DNA of 64,000 bases from Bacteriovoracaceae bacterium (lineage in GTDB: Bacteria > Bdellovibrionota > Bacteriovoracia > Bacteriovoracales > Bacteriovoracaceae): NCBI GenBank assembly GCA_018675575.1, contig JABGXW010000034.1, forward strand, positions 1 to 64,000, given 5' to 3'. Below the pieces are notes generated by a model. It was not told the origin of the DNA and did not search any database. It saw only the letters and a program-made list of their open reading frames with translations. Position numbers and translations under genes: made by a program. Below, piece by piece: positions 52,436-60,873 of this stretch. Numbering within the stretch: the first letter of the stretch is position 1; every line of letters starts with the position of its first letter.

Positions 52436-54796
52436 TTAGGCCGTTTCTGGCGCTGGAAGTTTCGACAATAAAAAAAGTGGTATAAGAAGAAATAATGCTC
52501 CTGCAAAATAAGGAACACTCGATCCAAATCTCCAATAGGTAATACTTGCGATAATAGGGCCAAAAACTCTTGCCAAGGCACCAAGAGATCTAAATATACC
52601 AATACTTCTTCCTTGATACTCAGAAGGTGTATAGATACTAACTAAAGAAGTAAGGCATGGGATTATTAAGCTTGAGCCTATAGCTAAAAATGCTAAACCT
52701 ACATAGAGAAGAAAGCTTGATTGTGCATACCCAATTAAAATAAGACCAGGAATCAATAAGATCATGCCCTGTAGCGACATCTTTTTTTCTCCAATAATGG
52801 CAGCTTTTCTGCGTACGTATCCACCTTGAACTAATGCAATGATGAAGCCTATAAAAATAAACATGTAAGCATTATCCATAGAGGTATATGACATTCTTTC
52901 AAATGCTAAAAATGTTAATGTAAACTCCATACCAGAGAACGCCATTAAGAATAAAAAGTGACCAATATTTGTTAAGTTTACACCATTGTATGGAAGTGGC
53001 TTAAATAATTTAATTGGATTAAAAGAACGGTCATTTTTGGATTTACCTCTTTTTTCAGGAGGTAATGATTCTTTGAAGTTAAAGAAAAGGAAAAGTATAT
53101 TTGCTACAGACAACACAAAAGCTATCAGGGCAGGCATAGAAAATGGATTGAGTCCATATTTTACTAGAGAAGGAAAATATTCCATTAGATTAATAAGAGA
53201 AGATAATCCTCCAATGGCAGGGCCAAAAATAAATCCAAAAGCAAACGCAACTCCCACAAAGGCCATTCCTTTTGAACGATTTTCTTTTTGAGTTACATCT
53301 GCAACGACAGCGGTTGCTGTAGAAATATTTCCTCCCATAATTCCTCCGATAAACCTAGCAAGAATTAAAACAGTAAAAGAGCCAGAAAAAATCCATAATA
53401 GATAACTTAGAGCGAGCCCAGTAATAGAAATCATAAGCACAGGTTTTCTTCCTATTCTGTCAGAAATCCCGCCCCAGATTGGTGCTGCAATAAATTGTAA
53501 TAAGGAATAGATTGCTCCAAGGGCACCACCAAATAAAACAATAGAGCCAATACTTAAATTACCTCCTCCAGCATTGAGCCATGTATTGATAGAATCAAAA
53601 ATAAGCCTTAAAAAGTAATTTTCTGAATCTACTTCTAAGTAATGCTTCGCTAAACTTGGAAATAATGGGAAAATAATTGAAAAGCCTACGAGATCTAGAA
53701 ATAATGTGAAGAAAACGACCTTTATCGAACTTTTTGCTTCTGCTGACAGAGGAGGCGATACCATTTCTTGTTTTGGAGCATTCATTAATTCTTCCTTTTT
53801 AACTTTATATTCAAGTTGATTTTTATTATTCTCAACTATATATTCACTAAAACTTTTACACCAATCTTTGTCGCTATTTAAAGACTTAATCAGTATTAAT
53901 TCACCACCAAATGCTTCGACTCTCTTTTTCAATTCATGACCAAGTTCATCTAAGTTTTCTAAACAATCTGAAACAAAGCTTGGTGCGTAGATAATTAGTT
54001 TTTTAATACCTTTCGCTATTAATTCATCGACGTATTCTTCTGTATAAGGTGTTAACCATTCCTCAGATCCAAAACGAGATTGAAAAGTCATATGAATTCT
54101 TCCTTCTGGAATTTCACAATGATCTTTCAATAGAACAAACGTCTCATAACAATGGTTATAATACGGGTCGGCCTTATAAAGGACTCTCCTTTTTGGAATA
54201 CCGTGGAAAGAGCATATTAGGTGATAATCTTCCCTATTATTAATACTTAGAAATGAGTTATTAATAAGGTTTCCACTATGATCTATAAACGCCTTAGATT
54301 TATGAAATGACTCAACAAATTTGTATTTCGGAAGTCCTTCAATATTCTTAATTGTACGGTTTATATAATCAGAAACAGAATCCGTCGTGCTTTCTGAGTA
54401 CTGAGGAAATAAAGAAACAAAGATTAAGTTTTGAAGATCACATTCCCCTTGCATCTCTTTTAAAACATCTCCCAATTGCGGATCTCCTAAAATAAAACTA
54501 TATTTCACATTATAGCTTTCAGGGTCAAGGAAAGTTGCACTTTGATTTGAAAATTCACGTGTATGTTTTATGAGAGGAAATTCTTTTCCATCCCAGATCC
54601 TGCGATACAATTTGGCAGACTTTTTTGGACGTATTGGTAAAATAAACAAATAGAGAATGATCTTCCATAAAAAAGGATTTAAGTCGATGACCCGGGGATC
54701 ACCTAAGAAATCTCGTAGAAATATTCTGACATCACTAACATCCGGTGACTTAGGTGACCCCAATTGAATAAAAATAATACCGGTTTTTGACTTCAC
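52436..54796 (-). CDS. Ferrochelatase fused to an MFS transporter
   Basis: The 786-residue frame has two parts. Residues about 1-330 are a ferrochelatase: IFIQLGSPKSPDVSDVRIFL, the catalytic SFHGIP at about 213, TFQSRFGSEEWL and SDCLENLDELGHEL at about 285. It should insert Fe2+ into protoporphyrin IX. Residues about 355-780 form a 12-helix major-facilitator transporter with GGISDRIGRKPVLM, the A motif, and FIGGIMGG. The start is GTG with AGGA upstream. Between them lies an ATG at 53785 with AAGGAAG five bases before, so the MFS half could also be made alone. No other haem gene adjoins it. Confidence 0.88.
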   Translation of the reverse strand: MKSKTGIIFIQLGSPKSPDVSDVRIFLRDFLGDPRVIDLNPFLWKIILYLFILPIRPKKSAKLYRRIWDGKEFPLIKHTREFSNQSATFLDPESYNVKYSFILGDPQLGDVLKEMQGECDLQNLIFVSLFPQYSESTTDSVSDYINRTIKNIEGLPKYKFVESFHKSKAFIDHSGNLINNSFLSINNREDYHLICSFHGIPKRRVLYKADPYYNHCYETFVLLKDHCEIPEGRIHMTFQSRFGSEEWLTPYTEEYVDELIAKGIKKLIIYAPSFVSDCLENLDELGHELKKRVEAFGGELILIKSLNSDKDWCKSFSEYIVENNKNQLEYKVKKEELMNAPKQEMVSPPLSAEAKSSIKVVFFTLFLDLVGFSIIFPLFPSLAKHYLEVDSENYFLRLIFDSINTWLNAGGGNLSIGSIVLFGGALGAIYSLLQFIAAPIWGGISDRIGRKPVLMISITGLALSYLLWIFSGSFTVLILARFIGGIMGGNISTATAVVADVTQKENRSKGMAFVGVAFAFGFIFGPAIGGLSSLINLMEYFPSLVKYGLNPFSMPALIAFVLSVANILFLFFNFKESLPPEKRGKSKNDRSFNPIKLFKPLPYNGVNLTNIGHFLFLMAFSGMEFTLTFLAFERMSYTSMDNAYMFIFIGFIIALVQGGYVRRKAAIIGEKKMSLQGMILLIPGLILIGYAQSSFLLYVGLAFLAIGSSLIIPCLTSLVSIYTPSEYQGRSIGIFRSLGALARVFGPIIASITYWRFGSSVPYFAGALFLLIPLFLLSKLPAPETA
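53791..53798 (-). promoter_or_regulatory. Internal ribosome binding site at the fusion junction
   Basis: On the minus strand, AAGGAAG lies five bases before the in-frame ATG at 53785, exactly where the transporter half begins (MNAPKQEM). A separate 449-residue product from 53785 to 52436 is plausible. Confidence 0.6.
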
Positions 54797-54876
54797 AAAT
54801 GATGTCCTTATTGTTATTTCATAATGCGTTAAGACTTTAATAATTTAGCAAATTTTACTGCGAAGGATAAGGCGAT

Positions 54877-55389
54877 ATGAGTAAAAAAACAAGCCGATCA
54901 AAAAACTCTCTAGAGAACTTAGGTCTTGGCACAACTAACACCATTTACGAAACCACATACAATCCCGCGCTACTTGAAAGCTTTGATAATAAGAATCCCG
55001 GCAAAGAGGCCTTTACCTCCTTTCTTTGTACTGAATTCACTTCTCTTTGCCCAAAAACCAATCAACCTGACTTTGCTCGAATTACAATTAATTACATAGC
55101 TTGCAACAAGATGATCGAATCTAAATCTCTTAAGCTCTATTTATTCAGTTTTAGGAATCACGGAGATTTTCATGAAGATTGTATTCAAAAAATTTGTGAT
55201 GACCTCTCAAAGCTTATAAGGCCCCACTTCCTAGAAGTCATTGGAGAATTTACCCCCCGAGGTGGAATTGCAATTTATCCCTATTCTGGCCATAGTTCGG
55301 CCAAAAAGAAGTATAAGGACCTTAAAGAAAAAAGGCTCTTTGAATATAGTCCTGGAAAATATACAGCTGATTACTCAAAAATTTATTAG
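54877..55389 (+). CDS. queF: NADPH-dependent 7-cyano-7-deazaguanine reductase
   Basis: QueF reduces preQ0 to preQ1 for queuosine in tRNA. The 170-residue product is the one-domain form. The catalytic Cys is in EFTSLCPKTNQPDF at about residue 55. The NADPH-binding motif ESKSLKLYLFSFRN is at about 80-93, with FHED after it. AAGG precedes the ATG. It is divergent from the ferrochelatase-MFS gene, with 80 bases between, and alone on its strand. Confidence 0.93.
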   Translation: MSKKTSRSKNSLENLGLGTTNTIYETTYNPALLESFDNKNPGKEAFTSFLCTEFTSLCPKTNQPDFARITINYIACNKMIESKSLKLYLFSFRNHGDFHEDCIQKICDDLSKLIRPHFLEVIGEFTPRGGIAIYPYSGHSSAKKKYKDLKEKRLFEYSPGKYTADYSKIY

Positions 55390-55448
55390 CAATTATGAGG
55401 TTTGCACTAGGTATTGGCCCAAGCAGACATAGAAAGAAATAAAGTCAT

Positions 55449-55474
55449 AAAAAAGACCTGTAGATACAGGCCCA
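55449..55474 (-). terminator. Intrinsic terminator of khpA
   Basis: On the minus strand, GGCCTGT and ACAGGTC pair around ATCT, with one G-T wobble, and six T residues follow. It lies 25 bases after the KH gene stop. Confidence 0.8.
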
Positions 55475-55498
55475 AGTTCAATATTTAATTTGTTAAAC

Positions 55499-55738
55499 TT
55501 ATTCAATAATTTCAAGAACTGAACGTTGCTTCAGTTTTGTAGAGGCAGCATTAAGAATAGTTCTTAAGGCCCTTGCAGTTCGACCTTGTTTTCCAATAAC
55601 TTTCCCAAGGTCAGATTTATCTACTTTAAGCTCTATGACTGTTGTTTGTTCTCCTTTGATTTCATTAACAGAAACTTGATCAGGAAGATCAACAAGTGAT
55701 TTACTTACATAATGTATTAAATCTTTTAATTCGCTCAT
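55499..55738 (-). CDS. khpA: KH-domain RNA-binding protein KhpA
   Basis: The 79-residue protein is a single KH domain of the KhpA/YlqC family, with the GxxG RNA-binding loop GKQGR at about residue 50. In other bacteria it pairs with KhpB and affects RNA stability and cell growth. AGAGGA precedes the ATG. It lies 90 bases downstream of rpsP, a common gene order in many bacteria. Confidence 0.92.
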   Translation of the reverse strand: MSELKDLIHYVSKSLVDLPDQVSVNEIKGEQTTVIELKVDKSDLGKVIGKQGRTARALRTILNAASTKLKQRSVLEIIE

Positions 55739-55827
55739 AAAATCCTCTCTTTAAAATTATTGATGATAAGTATATCACCAATACTTGGATTACCAATAAA
55801 ACAGTCTTAAATAAAAACAAAAGGTTC

Positions 55828-56073
55828 TTAGTTTAAGGCCACTTTCTCATTTTTAAGAAGAGTTCTTACTGTGTCAGAAAGGATAGCGCCTTTACTAACC
55901 CAATATTGGATTCTATCAATTTTGAGACTATTAAGAACCTTTTTGGCACTTGGATCATATTGTCCTAATTTCTCAAGAAATTTACCATCACGTGCTTTTT
56001 TTGACTCTGCAGCAACAAGTGTATAAACAGGTTTATGTACTCTACCACCACGGGCCATTCTAATTTTGATCAT
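55828..56073 (-). CDS. rpsP: 30S ribosomal protein S16
   Basis: S16 is a small-subunit assembly protein. The 81-residue product has the family opening MIKIRMARGGRVHKPVYTLV and the VNSLKIDRIQYWVSKGA-type helix, at normal length. GGAG precedes the ATG. It lies upstream of khpA. The usual upstream partner ffh is 4.8 kb away, beyond a block of secreted-protein genes. Confidence 0.97.
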   Translation of the reverse strand: MIKIRMARGGRVHKPVYTLVAAESKKARDGKFLEKLGQYDPSAKKVLNSLKIDRIQYWVSKGAILSDTVRTLLKNEKVALN

Positions 56074-56242
56074 TTCAACTCCAAATCAACACAACTGTGA
56101 TCTATATTTTAAAGTAAATTAATAAAACACGAAGCTTCCTAAGTCAACATAGACCTGTTTAAAAGCTATTTATTTTATAAAGAATTCCAATATGTTAAAG
56201 AAAGTAGGGAGATTTATTTGAATCATAGCATAAATATACTGA

Positions 56243-56677
56243 TTACACTTCAAGTGTGCAGCTATATGATTCAATTATCTCCTCAAGCTCAATTTCTAAA
56301 GAGTCTAAAAATTCTTCACTAACCTTCTGTTGAGTACCAAGTAAGATATTTGGGATTTCAAATTTATTTCTTATTGCCTTAAAACTGGCTTTAAAAGCTT
56401 TTGCACATCGTCTAACTCTTGTATCGAGGATTAAAACGCAATAAGGTTCATGGTTTCTTATAATTGAATCAAGCCCTATCAAATGATTGACCAACTCGCC
56501 CCTTCCAACCTTATCATCATTAAATTCTTTGGTTTTCCCATGGATATCAAAATAAGCATTGCTGTAAACGACGTCGCATGGCCTATAAAAAAAGAGATCA
56601 TCCTCAAATTGCTCTTGTGCCTCGGTAACACCCAAGAGGCAGACAGAAAGAAAGAGTAATATTTTAAGGCCTGCCAC
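56243..56677 (-). CDS. Small secreted protein of unknown function
   Basis: The 144-residue precursor starts at GTG with GGAG five bases upstream; an overlapping ATG lies in another frame. A signal peptide (MAGLKILLFLSVCLLGVTEAQ) is followed by an acidic mature domain with four cysteines (CDVVYS, CVLIL, CAKAF, CTLEV). It could be a disulphide-linked periplasmic protein. No family is recognised. It lies between rpsP and the two large secreted genes, on the opposite strand to them. Confidence 0.65.
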   Translation of the reverse strand: MAGLKILLFLSVCLLGVTEAQEQFEDDLFFYRPCDVVYSNAYFDIHGKTKEFNDDKVGRGELVNHLIGLDSIIRNHEPYCVLILDTRVRRCAKAFKASFKAIRNKFEIPNILLGTQQKVSEEFLDSLEIELEEIIESYSCTLEV

Positions 56678-56908
56678 ATGTTCTCCAGAAAGATTTTAGT
56701 ATTTATAGACTTTAGTAGGAGATTTTTCAACACCTCGCGTAATTACTATAGACATAGAGAAACTGTTTAGAGTTTAGACATTTTATTCTTGTTAATCATT
56801 TAAACTTATATGTTTAACCAAAAACTAAATAGATAGACCTTAAAAAAGCTCTAATTACGGCATGTCTTTTGCAGTAAATAAACAAAATATAATGTTAAGG
56901 GAGTTAAA

Positions 56909-58957
56909 ATGAACAAACATCCCGCTATCTCTATAGTGTTTGCCCTTGTAATCTTCTTTGGGTTAGGACTCTCTCATTCAAATGCTGAAAGTGATCTCCA
57001 ATTCAAAATTCAATCAAAGCTTTTCAAAAACGCATTTGATCAGGCGATGAGTTATCTTGTCGACCAGGATGGATACTTTAAAAAGAATCTTCCAGATCAA
57101 AAATATGAATATAAAATAAAGCTTTCTGATCATATGGAAATTTCTGATCCTCATTTTTTTGGTGAAAAGTTACTAGGATTAAATCTACAAGGAGATAATT
57201 CCTTACACTTTTTAATGACTAAACCAACTGCACAAGCAAAGATTAAGTTTTTTGAACCAATATTTAATACTAGCGATAAAAAAGATGAATTAAAGGTTGA
57301 ATTAAATATTGAAATCGAAAATTACCTTATCCAAGCGGAAAAATTTTGGTTTAAGGAACATGGATTTACAAATTCAAAGGAAGCTAATGAGGACGCATGT
57401 TACAAACAAATAAAAAGTGGAAAGTATTGGGACAAGAAAATATCAGAAAAGTATGCTCCGAGACTTAAAAAGTTTGTTCAAGATATTGATGACGAGGATT
57501 ATGCGACACATGCTAAAAGGATTTGGGCAAGAATCGATCAATTAGAAATTGGATATATGAAAAACTCTTCATTCAGAGATAGTCGAAACAAAATTAAAGT
57601 TAAAGTGATTGGCATAGTTAATCTTAAAAAAGGTGCAGAAACATTATCCATTGAAAGAATTGAACATAATCTTGATGATGAAGATGGTGCTAAAATAAGA
57701 GTCGACCTTTTGCCTGAAAACATGATAACACCACCGATATTTTTCAGAACTCGATTTGCAAAAGTCGATGCCAATGGTTATATGCTTAAAGATGAGCAAG
57801 GTAGTCAAGTTTGGGAGATAAGATGTTCTCCGATTGACCTCATGATTGCTAAAGAATATGCTGCGAGCTTAGTTCAAGACTTATCAAAGAATCTTTATAA
57901 GACACTTACTTCAGAAATGACTCAAAAACTTGTTGAGCAAGTCAATCAGCAGATAAAAAGTCAAAAAATACCAGATCTACCAACTTCATTTGCCTTACAG
58001 AGAGCTGGAGGGAATTACCTGACAGACTCAGCAGCAGATATGACTATGGATATATCAAGAGAAGTTGAGGCTGGATTTTACGAAACGCTTACCTCCATTT
58101 TAGGACAGTTTTATCAATATCGCATAAGTCTAGGCCTTAAAGATATAAGCACTGAAAATGCAGGAAAAAGTCTTCTCGCTAAAGTAAATGCTTCTCTTTC
58201 AATTGATCAAGATCAACTGGTGTATCATGAAAATTTAAATCCTAATCAATTCTTAAATCATAAGAACTTCAAATTTGATCGGCACGGTGATGATATTGCT
58301 TTTGCTTTTTCAGGAAAAATGCTTCAAAAAATTATTAATCTTCTCAAAAATAGAATTTTAAAAGCAAGTCTGCCTGAATGGATTGCTATCAATATTGAAG
58401 ATGATTCCTATAAAGTAAATTCAAAAGGCCAAATCGTTTTCTCTCCAAGACTTCAAGCAAATATAAAAGGTAAGCAAGTTGTTAAATTTAATATCGATTT
58501 AAAAATTAAACCTGAAATAATTAAACAAGGTGAGGATTATATTCTTAAAATTAACACCCAGATACCTAGTGGAAAAGAAATACTACGAGCAATTTCTGCG
58601 GGTGATTTTTTTGAAATTGAAAATAGATTTGTGAGCACAGCTCTTTGGGTACCGAGCAATATTTTCAGTTGGGTTTTTGATGAGGCCCTTGCGCCTCTAC
58701 TTGGTTCAGATTTTGTTATTGATCAAACTCTCGGTTTATTTTTAGAAGATGAATTGCAAACGATAGTCCATGACTTTAGAAATAACAAATACAAATTAGA
58801 TGTGACTAACTATGTAGAAAGGTTTGGCATTGCACCTTACGCAATAACATTCACGGCAGATGGATATATGTCATTATATATTTCTTTAAAAGAAGATTTT
58901 TATAATAATAATTTCAACCTTAAAACAAAAATGATTGAAATCAAAGAGGGCCTTTAA
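56909..58957 (+). CDS. Large secreted protein of unknown function, first of a pair
   Basis: The 682-residue precursor has a signal peptide (MNKHPAISIVFALVIFF, cleavage near SNAES) and a GGGAG site. The mature part alternates amphipathic beta strands and helices, with no catalytic motif. A helix (TSEMTQKLVEQVNQQIKSQ, about 345-365) has a counterpart in the next protein (NETTQKFIEEKINAIV). The long curved beta-plus-helix pattern recalls lipid-binding TULIP or AsmA-like folds, but that is a guess. The stop codon overlaps the next ATG as TAATG. Confidence 0.6.
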   Translation: MNKHPAISIVFALVIFFGLGLSHSNAESDLQFKIQSKLFKNAFDQAMSYLVDQDGYFKKNLPDQKYEYKIKLSDHMEISDPHFFGEKLLGLNLQGDNSLHFLMTKPTAQAKIKFFEPIFNTSDKKDELKVELNIEIENYLIQAEKFWFKEHGFTNSKEANEDACYKQIKSGKYWDKKISEKYAPRLKKFVQDIDDEDYATHAKRIWARIDQLEIGYMKNSSFRDSRNKIKVKVIGIVNLKKGAETLSIERIEHNLDDEDGAKIRVDLLPENMITPPIFFRTRFAKVDANGYMLKDEQGSQVWEIRCSPIDLMIAKEYAASLVQDLSKNLYKTLTSEMTQKLVEQVNQQIKSQKIPDLPTSFALQRAGGNYLTDSAADMTMDISREVEAGFYETLTSILGQFYQYRISLGLKDISTENAGKSLLAKVNASLSIDQDQLVYHENLNPNQFLNHKNFKFDRHGDDIAFAFSGKMLQKIINLLKNRILKASLPEWIAINIEDDSYKVNSKGQIVFSPRLQANIKGKQVVKFNIDLKIKPEIIKQGEDYILKINTQIPSGKEILRAISAGDFFEIENRFVSTALWVPSNIFSWVFDEALAPLLGSDFVIDQTLGLFLEDELQTIVHDFRNNKYKLDVTNYVERFGIAPYAITFTADGYMSLYISLKEDFYNNNFNLKTKMIEIKEGL

Positions 58958-60873
58958 TGAAAAAGTCTAGCTTCATATTTATTACTTTAAATATCATATT
59001 TTCCCTGTTCATAGTAAATGCAAAGACCTTGCTTACTCTAGATGAACAAACACCTGATATTCTGATTCAAATGAATTCGAATCAATATGCTAAGAATATG
59101 ATTCTAAATACAGTTAAAGCAACTGTTAAAGATCTTCAAGGTTATGATTTCTTCGATCGAACTATGCATCTTCCTAAATTTGATCCTTACATTCATGATA
59201 AAGGAATTGCAGATTATATTACAGGAGAATTAGGTGCCATGGTAGCAGAAATGCTGGCCGTTCCCTTAAAAGGTGCCACAACCACAGCAGATGTCTATGA
59301 TTTTCATTATAAAATTTATCGCCCAAGACTTAGTCTTGATGTGGATCATTCCGAAAAAGAACATCTTGATTTAAATTTAAAAGTTCAGGTAACAAAATTA
59401 GAAATTGATGTAGATGCCGTATACATCAATAATCAATCTCCGGGAGTTGAAGTCGTTCGATCTTACGAATTACAAGGTGAAGACAGAGTTAAAAGATCTC
59501 GCATAATCCATCCCGAACTTAGAACAATCTTAGATGATGTGTATCTAAAACTTCAACCACAAAAGGATAAAAAATTATTAGTTGTTGATAGCTCAAAAAA
59601 GACTTACGACTCAGATGAGAAAAATGATTCGAACAAAGCTATATCTGTATTTTCCGCAAATATAAAAATCAGAGTACTACCAGAAAATGACGGTACTTTA
59701 AGATTTAAGTTTATGGACTTTGCTGTCAATTTATTTGGCGCAAAAACAGGTGAAGAATTTGCCGAACATATTCAACTTGCAATAGGAAAAAAATCCAAGA
59801 TAGGTGGACTAGAAAGTATAGAAGTTGGTGATGGAACTAATGAATTACACTCAAATCAATTATTTTCGTCTCTTGAGACAAGAAAAGTTGAGGTTTCCAG
59901 AATGCTGGCGCAACCAATTATTGATCAGATTTTTAATGAGACAACTCAAAAATTCATTGAAGAAAAAATTAATGCGATAGTCCTTAATCCAAATATACAA
60001 AAAGATTTTCCTTTAGTAGGACTTGGATTAAATATAGGTGTCACTCAATTAGGAATTTTAAATCCTGATGTTACTAAGTATGATGATCAAATGAGAGTTG
60101 CTTTTAAGGGTGTTGTAAAAAAGTTGGAAGGTCATACAAGCTTTATTCCTTCTTATAAAACTATTACAAAAGAAGATTATCTAAAGTCCGAAAAATTTAT
60201 TTTTGATGAAATTTCTAATGATAGACATTCATTAATAATTAGTATTTCACAAGAACTCATAAATAATGCTCTCGCTGCTTATGTGAAAGGAAAAGAAGAA
60301 ACTTTATTAGAGGGCAATGCTCCTGAATATGCAAAGATTGGCAAAAAAGGAATTTTCATTATATTTGATGATGAAAATCAAGGCAAGATTATTATGGACC
60401 TCTATGCTCGAGATAAATTTTGGATGCGAGCAATCACTGGAATTGTGACTGGTAGACAGAAGTTTTTCTTTCCAATTGTGATGATCCCTGAGATTTCGTT
60501 TGTTATTAAAGATAAAATTCCAACCTTAGTTGTAAAAATTAAAGATGTGGATATGTCTGATAAAACTTTAGATAACGGCATCTATGGAGTTCCATCTAAT
60601 TTAGGAAAAGGGCGATTTAAAAAATTAGTAAAAAAAGAAGTGAGAGCAAGTTTAGCCGATTTGGTAAACAAAACTCAGTTAGAACTTCCCCTTCCACAGT
60701 TAAAAGGGCTTAATATAAATGATGTCTTAAAAATTAAGTCCGATGGATATGGAAGACTTAATTTAATGTTAGACTTATCTCCAAAGCATTCAAAGGCAAG
60801 ATTATTTACAAGAAAGTTACCTCATGTCATTGCAAAATTTCTAAAAAAAGAAGAAGGTGAGAAGTCTAAGTAA
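58957..60873 (+). CDS. Large secreted protein of unknown function, second of a pair
   Basis: The 638-residue precursor has a signal peptide (MKKSSFIFITLNIIFSLFIVNA). Its mature domain has the same size and layout as its neighbour: a beta-rich start, an Asp- and Lys-rich middle, a QKFIEEKINAIV helix at about 330, and a C-terminal region rich in Lys-Leu strands. The two are translationally coupled and probably form a complex in the envelope. It ends in a basic tail (FLKKEEGEKSK), and its last 8 bases overlap the end of ffh on the other strand. Confidence 0.6.
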   Translation: MKKSSFIFITLNIIFSLFIVNAKTLLTLDEQTPDILIQMNSNQYAKNMILNTVKATVKDLQGYDFFDRTMHLPKFDPYIHDKGIADYITGELGAMVAEMLAVPLKGATTTADVYDFHYKIYRPRLSLDVDHSEKEHLDLNLKVQVTKLEIDVDAVYINNQSPGVEVVRSYELQGEDRVKRSRIIHPELRTILDDVYLKLQPQKDKKLLVVDSSKKTYDSDEKNDSNKAISVFSANIKIRVLPENDGTLRFKFMDFAVNLFGAKTGEEFAEHIQLAIGKKSKIGGLESIEVGDGTNELHSNQLFSSLETRKVEVSRMLAQPIIDQIFNETTQKFIEEKINAIVLNPNIQKDFPLVGLGLNIGVTQLGILNPDVTKYDDQMRVAFKGVVKKLEGHTSFIPSYKTITKEDYLKSEKFIFDEISNDRHSLIISISQELINNALAAYVKGKEETLLEGNAPEYAKIGKKGIFIIFDDENQGKIIMDLYARDKFWMRAITGIVTGRQKFFFPIVMIPEISFVIKDKIPTLVVKIKDVDMSDKTLDNGIYGVPSNLGKGRFKKLVKKEVRASLADLVNKTQLELPLPQLKGLNINDVLKIKSDGYGRLNLMLDLSPKHSKARLFTRKLPHVIAKFLKKEEGEKSK

